Source of the DNA: Styela clava
Lineage: Eukaryota > Chordata > Ascidiacea > Stolidobranchia > Styelidae
Direction: 5' to 3'
Assembly (NCBI RefSeq): GCF_964204865.1
Contig: NC_135259.1
Location: forward strand, 12,534,974 to 12,598,973
DNA length: 64,000 bases
Part shown: positions 12,402-25,432 of the stretch, one piece after another
Position numbering within the stretch: the stretch's first letter is position 1
Layout of the letters: each line of letters begins with the position of its first letter
The notes under the pieces: model-generated
The model's input: the letters and a program-made list of their open reading frames with translations, nothing else
Databases searched by the model: none
What the model was told of the DNA's origin: nothing
Translations under genes and position numbers: made by a program

Positions 12402-15400
12402 ATGCATATTAGTCGATGTTCAGCAGCTCTGCTTTGTACCTTTGTTTTGTTTCTCTTCATTATACAAGGTAGGTATATTTTGAGAAAAATATTACGTTTA
12501 TATAATTAAATATTCATTTATGATCTATATCCAATGTAAATGTTAAATAAATACACAGACTTTTGTATAAAAAAAACGCTCAGTTAACAAACATTGTCTT
12601 TTTAACGCTAATGTCTCATGGTTTTCCGTAATCTCTCTTTCTTTTGTCAAAAGGCTTACTCATAGGTATGCTGATGTGGTATATATGTGATAATGCAAGT
12701 GTTCCGTCTGGTGGCTCAAACAACTCTAAGGTAATCGATGAAGAAAGGCCACGCGAGGATGAACCAAAGGTGATATCTTACTTTTAAGGTTTCACCTGCT
12801 TTCAATATTTCACGCAGTTACCTATAGGGCTATCTTATAATTATATAAATTATATATGTAAACAATATTTCAGTGGTCCTCAAACTTTTTTTGCTCTCGG
12901 TATATTAGGCAAATAAAAATAACATTTTGCGGCACGCTTGTAAAAAACTGAAGTTAGCTTTAAACAAGTTTATTCTGCAAATGTTAATGCGATGTGTGTG
13001 TCTGTTTTGAGAATAATGGTAACAAGGTTCCGTCGCTCTCTTTTTTGATTTTAATTTCAGTCGGAGCGGAAAATCCGTGTTCATAGAGCCATGGAAATGG
13101 CTAGGTTTTTTGTGGCTCTTGCATGGGATGATTGGATATAATTTGTAAGCAGATATCCAAAACTCACCCAAAATTGCTTTCTTGTTAGCCCAACTAAGCG
13201 AGCAAGTCAACATCGTGAGAGGTGGACGTCTTGTTTACAAATACATTATAAAATACCAAGACAAATATAACGTGACAATCACCCTCAATACAACGAAAGA
13301 CAAATGCAATATTAATATCAGTCTAATAATGGATGGTGCGGATGCTCGTTGCATGCATGCCAATGTGTAATATTATTTACTAAAATCTCAAAAAGCTTCT
13401 GGTCCCACCTGAGAAACGTAGCAATATTTCCTCTTCCCCAATTGAAAACAAATTTATTCCTCATTAATATCAGTCGGTTAAACGGTAATTTCAATACATT
13501 ATAAAATGCTTTATTTAACACTTCGCTTTGTATGTAACAACAGAAACCGTGGACAGATATCCGCCTTCCTAATAATCTTATTCCAAATTCTTACGATATC
13601 AACTTGAGACCGATTCTGGATGATGCAACAAGCAATGCTTTGTATGGATCAATGGACGTTACTTACCTCTGCAAAATCCCAACGAAGTATACTTTGTTGC
13701 ATTCCAAGTGAGTTATGCTTAATATTTACTTTCATTTCTGCCAGGGTTTATGGGGAACTGATTATCAGATATTCAAAATCGAAAAAAATCGGCTACTTTT
13801 AAAACCTTTTTCGCTACTCGATCAGGTTTCTTTTTTTTTTATAATATCTTATGGGACCCGGTGTGTTGAGACGAATCGCTTCCGAAAGTTGCTGTTGCTA
13901 TTAGAATATAATTGTTTATTTCAGCAACTGAAAGATGTCACTATTACTTTATATATTTTTTATTTTATTTTTTAAGTTTTTTTTACATCCCACTCACACA
14001 CATGTGTATGACCTCGACCTCGTTGCGCATAAATGTAAGCATGTTTGACCTAAAGAATAAATCAAAATAACATAAATTTGTTACGTCTTTCATTAACTCA
14101 ATAGAAAACATTTATGACAAATGATATTAAGTGGTAGGTGGACTGAATTAATTTCTGCTAATTTAAAATTAAAGAATTTTTTACTGAGATAACGCATTTA
14201 ACGCTGAACGGCAGATGCTATTTTTATTGAATTGCTAACATTTCTGAATGCTGTCACTGGACTGAATTTTCTGTTATTCCTTGAAGTCGTGTGCTTCTAA
14301 TTTTCAAGATATATCAAATTCGACTCATCAAAAGTATCGTTGAAGACTGGAAATTGCGATGTCGAAATAACCAACGTGACATTTTATGAATTACATGAAT
14401 ATGTTATATTTGAATCAAAAGAGAAGTGCGATGGAGGAAAATATTACACACTTTCTATTTTACAATATGTCACGTCCCTGTCACATAATTTATGGGGATT
14501 ATATCGAAGCACTTTTGAAATGGAAACAGGAGAAACCAGGTGAGAAGACTTATCCATTAAATATCACTGTGTGCAAATCATTTTTTCCCGATTTTTCCAA
14601 TTTAATTTGGAACCAGAAAATTGGAAGTCATTGGAAGTCAAAATTGGAAAACCAAATTTTGCGTAATACCATAGCCTACTACCAGCGGTTCCAAACTTTT
14701 TGGGGAAAGGGAAAACTCATGGCGCACGAGAAAAAATGCGGCTTTTAAATTAAACTCAATTTTGTGATCGTTAATATGTATGTCATTAAAGTTTGTAAAC
14801 ATGTAAACCTAACGAATAAAAGCAATGTCAACTTCTTTTTCTTAATCTTTGCCTGATTTTTCTTACACTCAAATACGCGTTCAACTAGGTTCAATGAATA
14901 AATAAACTGCAGATGGCTAAATTGCAACTAGTAGTGTTCATGTGCACAGCATTTAAGAAATAATAATGCATCAATACTACATGAAATGTGTAAAATATTC
15001 AATTATATATTAGTCATGTTTAACACAATTCTGTTAATTTTCAAGACGCACTTAGCTAACCCCCCCCCCCCCCCCCCTTTTTGGGAACCACTGGCCTAAA
15101 CCAAAAAAGCCTATTGGGCTACCAGTATGGAATATTGAGTGAGGGTATTAGAAAGAAATAGCATATTGGTATGCAAGTTGAGAAAACATTCTCACATGGT
15201 TGTCCCTTATGAACAGCAATAAGATAACTTGAGGGTCGTTACAACTATGTTTATTTAAACAGGACAATACTTTCAAGTCACATGCAGCCAACTGGTGCAA
15301 GAAAAGTATTTCCTTGTTTTGATGAACCTGGATTTAAAGCCAATTTTACAATAACAATATGGTTTAGACCTGTTGAAAATCGTCTCGCAATCTCAAACAT

Positions 15401-18400
15401 GCCGGCGAAGAAACACACGGTAAAATGAATTTATTTCAAGTTAAAATAACACAAAAGCTGCAGAACATAAGCATAGCATCTAATTTTTCAGAAAAATAAA
15501 AAAAAAAATTAGTGAATTGTTTTTATGCACAAGCATAACACGCAATATATACCCTTATACCCTTGATATGCTTTTATTGCTAAACTAAAATTGATAGTCT
15601 TATTTTTTATATTTTTATCCGTAATTTCTCATCTCATTTTAACAAGACTAAAGAAATTGATGGCGTGTTATGGAATTCAACAACATTTGAAGAGACTTTC
15701 CCGATGGCTACTTACATTTTGGCATTTGCGATATGTGATGATTACTCATTTGCGGAAAGCTCCAGCGCAACAGGGATTAAGGTACATAATTTTTCATGTG
15801 TGTATGATATGTTGTTATCTATTTTGGGGTTGTTGCAATTAAAATAAGGTATAGCATCTGCAAGTAGGATGAAAAGTGCATTCATTATTGGCCGGTTCAT
15901 AGTTCATAGTTTTCTACAGTGTTTACAAACCGACCGAGTGATACTTTTGTAAATTTCTCAATTCCGCATTTATTTACACAAAGGTACGCACCTTCGCACC
16001 AAAAGAGTGGATTGCAAATGGCACAGCAGATTACGCCACCAAGACTGCACCAATTATATTAGACCATTTCCAAGATTTCTTCGGTGTTAAATATCCATTA
16101 ACCAAAGCAGGTTACCTTATGTTGATTAAAAAGTTGCATTATCATATACATTACATTGTGAACACCAATGTTGTAATATACATGAGTACATGAGCAGTCT
16201 AGAGTCATAAGATCTGAAATTTTGTTTGTGATGATTTTATAATTGCTCTGTGAAGTTTAAAGAGGCTACAGAGCAGTGTTAGGGGGCCACAATACTAGGC
16301 GCAACAAAATTTCTTTTAATGCAAACCCATTTGCATACTTTTCTCTTCATGAACAATTTCCGCGTCTTCCTATTCTCATTACCGAATTTTGTCCACTATG
16401 TTTGGTTGTCAGGCCATCCGATTCTAATTGAGCCATCTCGCCTGCGGACAACTGTCGAACCTAGTCTACTTATAGCGGTAATATGCGAGATAGTTGTCAT
16501 AAACGTATTGTAGACGCAATAAATATATCTAAATTTCCAAAATTACCAAGAATCGGAAATGTTCAGAATGTACAAAGCGTGCTTCGCTCGTATTTTGGAT
16601 TGATGAGCAGGGAGTCACGAGCCATATAAGGTTGGAATAAATATTTAAAGGTTAGAGAGAAGTCACTATCTTAGAGACTCTCATCGCCTCCTGTCATCTT
16701 CAGATTATTTGCATCCAAGTCAAAATACAACCAGGTTTAAATTATATTTCAGATCAAATCGTCGTGCCACAACTTGTATTTGGGGCGATGGAAAATTGGG
16801 GATTGGTAATGTATAAAAAGAAGTTCCTTTTGGTTGACGACAATTCGACTATTCGTGATAAACTTGAAAGTGTCAATACTATTTCACATGAACTCGTACA
16901 CATGGTAAGTATATGTTTTTTTTCGTATGTAATGTTTGTACTATATAAGGTATAGTTATAAATAAATTATAGTCACAAATACAAAAAAGTGGACGATAAT
17001 GCAGAATTACAGTTTGTTAATAAGCAAGGCCTACTTAAAAGAAGTTTTTTGATTGTTGACGCAACCCGTAATTGCACATGTACATTGGTTACAGCACTTT
17101 CAAAACGCGACCAACAGCGGATACACTAACATGTGTAACTGACTTATTTTTTAAATGATATTAGTTCAATTCCGAGTAATGTATCACATAAACAAGATGC
17201 AGATGTAATACATTTGTCCCGACTCGAGGCAATGAGACTTGAGGTTATAAAGAAAAGAGCTAGATGGAAACAACTACCCGAAAAGTTTTTCAATAATACA
17301 AATTATATTTATATAAAGTGGTTTGGCAACTTGGTCACCCCGACGTTCTGGAACGATATTTGGTTGAACGAAGGATTTGCAACATATTTTTCATATTCTG
17401 GGGCAGAATCTGTTTATCCAACATGGAACTCGGTGAGTTTGTGATTAAAAAATTAGAAAAACTAGCAATAAACGTCTTTTTATTTTTTTCATTAAACCTA
17501 GTTGGATTTTTGACGCAACCTATATAACTACTTTTGTACTTTCATCAAATAATATTTTTTTTTCATTTCAAGAAACAATTATTTTTCCTGGAAATTTTTT
17601 ATCAAGCAATGGACGCGGATGACACTAACTTGTCACACCCTATAATACATGAAGAAGAAAGACCAGATGCAATATTCAATATGTTTGACTCCATTGTTTA
17701 CAAAAAAGTTTGTATGCAGTTACTATTACATGCCCATTCGAATTCGCGAATGTTGTTTAGCTGATGTTTTTTTGCGTAAAAACAAAACCTAATTTTTATC
17801 GAAAGTCCCAAAATTGTTAAATTAAAACAGTTCTCATGTGCTGTATGATCAGGATCTGGTGGGGTTGTACGTTCTGATTGCAAGGTTACTGCAGAAAGAA
17901 TTAAAACTGCTATATTGAATGGTTGAAAGGTTTTGCATCACACTTCCATAAACTAACGTTACATTCTGTAATGTTTTCGTCTAACCAAAGTCAGACTTTC
18001 TAACCCAAGCCGTTTTTAACAAAGATAAGAAAAGAATATTCACGAACTCTTTGTCTGATTTTGGGCGGACGAAACGTTGCAGAATAAAATTTGTGAAAGT
18101 GTGATGTTAATCTTTTATGCGGAATAGGGAATTTTGATTATATATAGTTACATGTAATCTTGTTATACCTGTGACTCACCAGAATCTCAAGATAGAGTTA
18201 ACCTTAACTGTTACTCTCATTGATATATATATAGAATTATACAAAGTTAAATGTCCTCACCAGAGCGTAGTGCAAAATACTAATTTTTATATTGAAGACA
18301 CTAAATCATAGCTATCTATACCACTCATATTTTCCAAATTTATAAATGGTATTGGCAAACCTTTTGCTTTTTATACGTGAATAAAAATTGGAACAAATAT

Positions 18401-21400
18401 TATTTTCATTAGTATTTAATTGATGAATAAGAGTTGCATAAAGCTTTAGAAGCACTCATCGATAGCTGGTTTGGAGACTTTCGAGTTATTAGAAGTTCAT
18501 GTATAATACAGTGGTAATTGTCAAATACACTGTTGCTTTCGCTTAAATTATCCTTCTACTTTTCAGGGTGGGTGTATGTTACGCATGATCAACGCTTTTC
18601 TCGGCGATGAAGTATTTATGAATGGACTTAAAGTAAGCCTAGCAATTTCCACTCGAGTTTCTAGCACTTTTTGAAAAAAAATTCAAAGTTTGCATATGGC
18701 GATAAGTTTTTATCACATAATATTGTTTTCATAATTTAAAGTTGAAATAGCGTGAAATTTTCTTTTTTTTCTGGCAGGCGTACTTGAAAGATCTTTCTTA
18801 CAACACAACTACGACAGACACACTGTTCAAATATTGGGAGAATGTAAGATCGTTTCGAGTTAAAATCTATAACGTATTCTAACAATGAATATTGATTTCG
18901 TCAGGTTTGATTTTCAAATTAATTGAGACTGAGACCTGAAAACCTGTAGAAATAATTGCGAAGAAAATTCAAGTATTAAGCAATTTGAAGGTTCAATATA
19001 TATACTTTTTCCGTTTAATTAAAGCCGCGTTGAAAAATACCAGATTCCTAACTTCTTTGTTAATTATTCTAAATATTATAAGTTATATTTTCATTTATGA
19101 CCGACATCAGTTTCGTGAAATTTGAATTCAGTTTATTGGAATTATTTTATCAGGCTATTAACAAAACAGAAAATTCGTATCCGGCATCCATATCAGAAAT
19201 GTTGACACCGTGGACTACACAAGCTGGATATCCCGTTTTGAATGTTAAAAGGGAAAACGATGTGTATTCAATAACGCAAGAAAGATTCTTGAGAGATGAG
19301 GAATCTTCATACGATAAGTATAGAATTGAATTAATATGACAAAAGTAGCAACAAGTCAAAATAACTTAAAAAGAAAATAAACCTAAACGTTTCACCAATA
19401 TTTGCGGAAATATCCCAAAGTCTTTACCTGCGTCATGACTGAATTTCACTTGATTTCTCTGACTACTGGAAATATCTACGATAATCTACTACATGAGGAC
19501 TTATCGTTGTTAATTGTTGTATATATATTCATTTAGCATTCACTTTTTGTTTCAGAAACAGTTGGTATGTTCCTGTCATGTACAAAGTTATGAATGGTAA
19601 TAATTCTAAGTCCAACAAATTGTCGTGGATGTTACCTAACGATAAATGTAAGTTAACTACTTCTTTTTTATATATATACTTTATAATTGGCTTTAAACTG
19701 GTTGGTTCAGTAAAGATGCGAGGTTCAATTTGAGTTTACAATGTCATTATTTTAGAAGTAATTAAATAACTTCAAAACCCAAAACTGGTTTTCATAAATA
19801 TTAATGCCTTTCAGTTACAATCAACGAAAAAGATTTAATATTGGTGAACGCTGATGCAACTGGATTTTACAGAGTTAATTATGACGAAGACACCTGGAAC
19901 AAAATTATACAATATCTCAAGTCTGACAAATTCGAGGTAAGGAACAAGAATTGTCAGCCTTATTCGTTTAAGTAGCTCATGACACGTCTATGGTCTTTCT
20001 AAACTTTGCTCTGAGGTGGGTTTAATTCGCTTACTTCACAATGATTGTACGTGGCCTTTCTTTGAGAAGATCCTTACAAAGCAGTTATTTTCAATTGTTT
20101 TCAGGAAATACCAGTGGAAAATCGTGGACAGCTCATCAGCGATTCATTTGCAATGGCAAGGTGGTATATTTTTTTTTAATTTTCTCAAAAACATTTTTAA
20201 TTGTTTTTCATCATTGTCGCCTAAAATACATGTTGATGTAACAATAGAGAGTGAAAATGCTATTGTTCAAATATGATATCGTATTCTGCGTCTTCGTACA
20301 AATTTTACTTGTAAATTAGATAGAATTATATTGCTGTTTCAACTTACGAATTCTTTCATTTGCAGAAGCGGACGATTGAATGTAACGATACCTCTCAAAT
20401 TATCTGAGTACTTGCTGAACGAGACAGAATATTTACCTTGGAAAATATTTACTTCAAGTATAGAGCACCTCGACAAAAAATTGTTCAAATCTTCTTTATA
20501 CCAACAGTTCAGGGTCAGTGTTTACTGTTGTATAAAAAACATAGGCGCAATGCTTCAATGTACACGAAGGCCATTACAGTACCGATAACCTGACCACAAG
20601 ATCATTGTAACAGCCGTTCTTTGTGACCTGGACGACACCGACTGCACACTAGATATTTATTAACAGTTCAATAACGCGGTCTTTCAAGCCCCAAGTTCGT
20701 ATCCTCAATCCAGAAAAACACACAACTCGAAGTATACAGTTGACACGGTTATCTTAATACAAACGTAAAACCAAATCAATACAAAATACTTGCAATAAAT
20801 AATTAATCATACACAATTCGGCCTTTAGAAAGCCTACTCAAATTTATGAACATAATTATCAAACATAGTTAATTATTAAGTCGAACCAAATTACTATTGA
20901 ATAACTTGCAGTCTTCAAATCAGAAAGAGTTACAAATTATAACATACCGAATTTGTCTGCTATTCCAGGCTTAAATTATCATAAGTTGAACATGAAATCA
21001 TTCGTCAATGAAATCCGAACAAATCAATTAAATAAACTATAACTGTAAAATCAATCACAAAAGGCCATTTAATGCTCATAAAATATCCCTAAGATAGGCC
21101 TATGTGGGCAGCCATAATCTACATTATTTAATCGTCCTACAGTCAAAACAGAAAGCCAAGGTCGCTGAACAAGTTTAACTTATTTACAAATTACAACGAA
21201 ACGAGCGCCATTCTCTGCAAAAGTAAAGCGCCATCTAAAGCAAATTACCGAAACTATCCATGTCTAAGCGAGACATGGTTGGGCAAGCAATTGCCACGAA
21301 GACTCTCTCAATTGTTTCGTAACAAAGTGTGTAGAAGCACACTGTCAATCAAGGGAAATTACGGCGTCAACAATAACAAATAAATTACTACACAAGTTAA

Positions 21401-24400
21401 ACAGACGCAATGTTTAAGTCAATACAAAAATCAAGTGAATGCGATTCTCGATGTAACAATCATTGAGATATAATCACGGAACCACGGCGCGCGATTATTA
21501 ATTTTGATGACGTCATCACACAAAACGTCGAAGTAGAAAACGAATCACATAGAGCCCACAGATATTTTTGGAATAAATGGAAGTAATTTTGATTCTGTCC
21601 ATTTATACCTTCGTCTGTTGCGCTGTATTTTATTTTGATAAATTAATTACTGGTTCTCAAACTTTTCAAAAAATCATGCATAACGGTCCCCTTGCAATTT
21701 TTCTGAGGACTCGCGCTCCACTAAAGAAATGAAAGCAAATACCAACGCGGTATATCAAGCATTCATCTATTGAATGACATTAAAACGGTTCAATGTGAAG
21801 GGTGCGCCTGATTGGCTTCGACTAGTTCTTCTACTTTGGTTTTCTATTTTGTACAATGCAACTCTCATATCATGTCCCACGTCCATTCTGTTTCAACATA
21901 TTTTATTAATAGCGAGTAACGTGGAAAAAGCTGCCTCACATTCGTAAGTTGGTGCAAATGAAATGAGCATTTTAGTACCATTTTAGCGACATCGGGATAG
22001 GACGGTGCCACCGTGGTTTTTCTTTTCCTCCAGAACTATCACAGCAAAACCTAATCTCACATATGAATCATTATATCAAAATCTATTTTTTACGGCCAGG
22101 AGGGCATTTTTAAATAAACCTGAAAAAATTTACAATCAGATGCACACGCCTTCCATAAACAATACGATCTTAGTTGCCGTACTTGGCACGTTAACCAACG
22201 TTTGTTACGTAATAATGTCGTCAGTATAACGTGACGTGCTGCGTAGAAACACTGTGAAAACATGACATCAAAATTTCTCCTTAAATCAAAGTGCTCCTGT
22301 GCCGAGGTTAAAGTTGTCTCGCGGTCCCCTCCGCTTCACGGACCCCTAAGCGACCGCGGACCCCAGTTTGAGAACCAATGTCCTGAAGTATTAGCACCAA
22401 GATGGCGCACAACCTGAACTCAGGGTGTGTACCATGTTAGAGTTCAGGTTGTGCGACATCTTGGTGCGCATACTTCAGGAGTACCCTTTTTTCGGTATGT
22501 TCATGCGTTGTTCTTTCCTTGATATCCAAGCAATAATTTTAAGTTCCTTATTCCTTATTCATATTTGTTTATATCAATTTTTTATTTTTTATTCAGAAAT
22601 ATGTGGCAAAGTTGGTATTGCCATTATACAAAGAATATGGCTTTATGGATGATTCTTCTATGGAAGATTCCGATCTGTTTGACAGGTAGGGTGGAAGATA
22701 TTGACTTGATAATTTGAAAATACTTCCATAGTAACTTACACATAGCTAATCTGAGTAATTGTTCGTCCGGTAGCGGCTGCTGTTATACACTATCTTTACG
22801 GTATAAAAATGGATCCAAAAAGTGTCTCAACTGTGACTATTCTAAGCTTAAGTAGGGACTACCGGAGAAGAGTATTTATGGGTTCTGATTTTTGGGGGGT
22901 TAATTTAAAAAATATTTATTGCCCTTTTTTTTATCAACTGGTCTCAATTCAAATTATGAATTCCAATTCAAGTTAAAGGGCGTAATCATAACGAGGTAAT
23001 CACTGTTTAATTTATTATTTCTCATTTTGTTTCTAAACAGTTTAACCATTCAACTTGCGACTCATACAGCGTGTTACTATGGAAGTGAATTCTGCATCGA
23101 AAACGCAAAACGACTCTATGCATCTTGGATGAAGAATCCGGAGGAGAAAAGGTACCTTCGTAAAGTTGTATGTCGTAAAACCAAGTTAAACTATATATTT
23201 GATAAGATCAGTCTTTGTGAGTCTTTATGGCATGGTTTCAAAAGCATATGTACAAATTTTCGGACTTCCTGAAGTATGCGCACCAAGATGGCGCACACCT
23301 GAACTCAGGTTGTGTACCAGGTTAGGGTTCAGGTTGTGCGACATCTTGGTGCGCATACTTCAGGAGTACCGAATTTTTAAATCTGGAGTCGCAGTTAGAA
23401 TCCAATTTCAAATGAAGTAGAATTGGGTGTTGTTTTTCCCAAACTTCTCCGCGCTGATTTTATTACATAATTTCGTGTGAGGTGTTTTCATTAATTTACT
23501 GCAATCAAAGCTCTGCCTAAGCGCCACTGAAACGTGACGCCGGCATACCTAGGCTCGCCTGTCCATCGGGACAGCAAAGTATTTATGATCTTCCGTAACT
23601 ATGGTACAATGAAAAAAGGGCCATTTCAATGAACAACAGAGAAGAGGTATACTGCACAGCTTTGCGAAACGGGGGATGGGATGAATGGAATTTTGCAATG
23701 AAAGAACACATTAGCACACTGGATAAAGAAGAGCAAAGAAAATTAAGGTATTGAATGTACTCTGGAGCATTGAGCTATAACATCTATTTATATCACAGTT
23801 GTTAACAGAATTAGTGTACTTATACAAGCCAAAATCGACTGAATATTGGCCATTTTGAAGTTCATATCCTAGTAACAGATATCGCAACATCGATATTAAT
23901 TGATGAAAATCTAAACTGCACTATAAAAGTCTTTTATGGACTGTAACTGTGATTTTTGTTGCTGGATATTGTAAGCACAATAGTGATAAGGATTTGATTA
24001 AAAATCCTGAATTCTACAAATTATTCCAATAATTTAGCAATAAAAAAATAAACGACAATCAACGTCCATTTACTTAGATTTGGATTGTCTTGCGTTGAAG
24101 ATGAGACAAAATTGTGGATATTGCTTGCCAGATGTTTGGCGGAAAATGCGATAGTTGAACGTGATGAAGCTTGGTCAACATGTGTGGAATTTGTCATGAA
24201 AAACGAATACGGTAGACGTATTGTATGGAAATATGTAATAGAAATGAAGGGGTAATTAAATAATAGAGATCACTTTTAATCTTCACGCTTGTTTAGAACA
24301 AACCTTTTAAGAGTTGCTTTGCAGTGGTGGAGAAACAATGCCGACAGAAATGGCGTAAAGTTTTGCGGTTCTACATATAGATAAACTTAACTTATTAGCA

Positions 24401-25432
24401 AGAAGTGATGGAGTTTAACCCTCGTGATTTCCACTCATCGATGCTGACTTTTTAACGCAGTAGGCGCCAGGCCGTCGCATTAGTAAAAAATGAAATGAGT
24501 GGAAACTTTATTTATGTACGACGCTGATGCTTCGCTCTTTTGACCAATACTTATAAAAATTGCATCATATTGTGGAGAGATGTTGGATCTCCCAGACCGA
24601 ACAGAGAATATTTGTTGGGGATCGGAATCACTTTTTTGATGTCAAGAATATGCGACCAATTGCCCTGTCTCCTATTCATGAACAGTCCAGAATATATATA
24701 TTTATACAGGGTGGTCGCTAGAAAAGCAGAAATTTGAAGGTCAGATTAAATTATGAATAAAATGCGTAAAGATATAAGTTGAATCAAAACAATATTCTAC
24801 AAGTTAACCTTTAAAACGCTCGCGAGCTTAGACTTCTAGGTTGAGACACTACTCTGAAGTGCAACGACGATATTTTGAGCATATATGAGTGTAATATATT
24901 ATATAACATATAATATAAAAAAAATTTGCTAAAAGTCATGCTTTGTAAAAAGCGATCACCACTCGTCAGATTTGGAATTTGATCGCGACAATCTCTTGTT
25001 GTTGTCTTGTGCTGTTTTTTATTTAAATTAGTAACCTGCATAACAATATGTTTGTATTGTTTCAGGATTCAATTTTCTCATCCATTTTTTGAGTATTTGA
25101 CAAATACCTTTTCTAGCAAAGATGATATAAAGTTGGTGAGTGAATCCTGAACTTATCGATTAAAACGAATGGTCTTGTTCAATGTTGATCTGATTTAGCT
25201 CAAAAAATCTATTAGTTTTTTTCCAATCTGGAAATTCACAAAAAAACGCTTTTTCACTTTAGCAAATTAATTTTTATGTTTCTATTTTTGTCACAAGCTG
25301 ACTGATCTGAAAAAGCGTGGAGAAAATGGAAAATCAAGACAGCCAGGTGTTAAAGGAGCAATCAAGAATGCAGAAAAAAGTTTGAAATGGTTGGAACTAA
25401 ACGAAGAAGATTTGAAAAACTGGTTGATGTGA
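12402..25432 (+). CDS. M1 aminopeptidase N-like ectoenzyme, 23 exons
   Basis: Exons: 12402-12468, 12654-12769, 13544-13707, 14309-14539, 15263-15419, 15647-15781, 15984-16110, 16753-16904, 17319-17432, 17573-17707, 18567-18632, 18778-18843, 19154-19317, 19556-19647, 19815-19936, 20105-20160, 20366-20513, 22597-22685, 23041-23151, 23619-23747, 24078-24251, 25066-25135, 25298-25432. All phases agree; 939 aa, the usual family length. Residues about 9-32 form a signal anchor, so this is a type II membrane protein with an outside catalytic domain. Exon 3 begins the M1 fold ([19 protein letters not shown]); then [13 protein letters not shown], exopeptidase motif GAMENWG (343-349), zinc site HELVH (378-382) with third ligand E401 in WLNEGFA, and catalytic Tyr464 (SIVYKK). 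The C-terminal helical domain ends in NWLM. All catalytic residues are present, so it should cleave N-terminal residues from peptides. Closest in form to vertebrate ANPEP; orthology untested. AATAAA lies at 25449. Confidence 0.95.
12871..13200. mobile_element. hAT-like end, other end unresolved
   Basis: CAGTGGTCCTCAAACTTTTT at 12871 has the form of the hAT termini seen elsewhere in this window, followed by a GC-richer stretch with 'gcggcacgc', echoing the element at 14683. A matching right end was not found, so the limits are approximate. It lies in intron 2 of the aminopeptidase gene. Confidence 0.4.
14683..15093. mobile_element. short hAT-like MITE
   Basis: The left end CAGCGGTTCCAAACTTTTTG and the right end, reversed as CAGTGGTTCCCAAAAAGGG, form clear terminal inverted repeats. 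A run of about 17-19 C ends just inside the right terminus. Flanks (gcctacta / gcctaaac) are partly alike, as for a decayed 8-bp duplication. It sits in intron 4 of the aminopeptidase gene. Confidence 0.6.
21490..21590. repeat. dispersed repeat with TGACGTCATC core, copy 1
   Basis: Shares TTTTGATGACGTCATC, then CACATAGAGCCCACAGA and a T-rich end, with 28615-28695. A weaker relative with GACGACGTCACC occurs near 60670. The shared order of blocks indicates an interspersed repeat, possibly the tail of a SINE or MITE; class unknown. Confidence 0.5.
21648..22380. mobile_element. hAT-like MITE in aminopeptidase intron
   Basis: The left end ACTGGTTCTCAAACTTTT and the right end, reversed as CATTGGTTCTCAAACTGGGG, are inverted repeats. 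Its right edge (ccgcggaccccagtttgag) has the look of hAT ends. No transposase is recognisable. A fold-back element begins at the very next base. Confidence 0.6.
22381..22480. repeat. fold-back element, copy 1
   Basis: Two arms of about 40 bases (TCCTGAAGTAT... and ...ATACTTCAGGA) are near-perfect inverted complements around a loop of about 20 bases. The arms include CCAAGATGGCGCACAACC. The same element occurs at 23267-23365, and a longer relative at 40773-41003. Encodes nothing. Confidence 0.8.
23267..23365. repeat. fold-back element, copy 2
   Basis: Nearly identical to 22381-22480: the same CCTGAAGTATGCGCACCAAG arm, a loop containing GTTAGGGTTCAGG, and the same returning arm. It lies in the aminopeptidase intron after exon 19. 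Two copies within 900 bases suggest local movement or duplication. Confidence 0.8.

Noticed and set aside
13182-13370. Open frame inside aminopeptidase intron 2, considered as an extra exon
   Set aside because: Exon 2 (phase 0) joins exon 3 at 13544 directly and gives the normal M1 start; this frame ends in a stop without a usable donor and overlaps repeat-like DNA.
15059-15077. Poly-C tract as a functional element
   Set aside because: Simple homopolymer at the edge of a MITE; nothing points to function.
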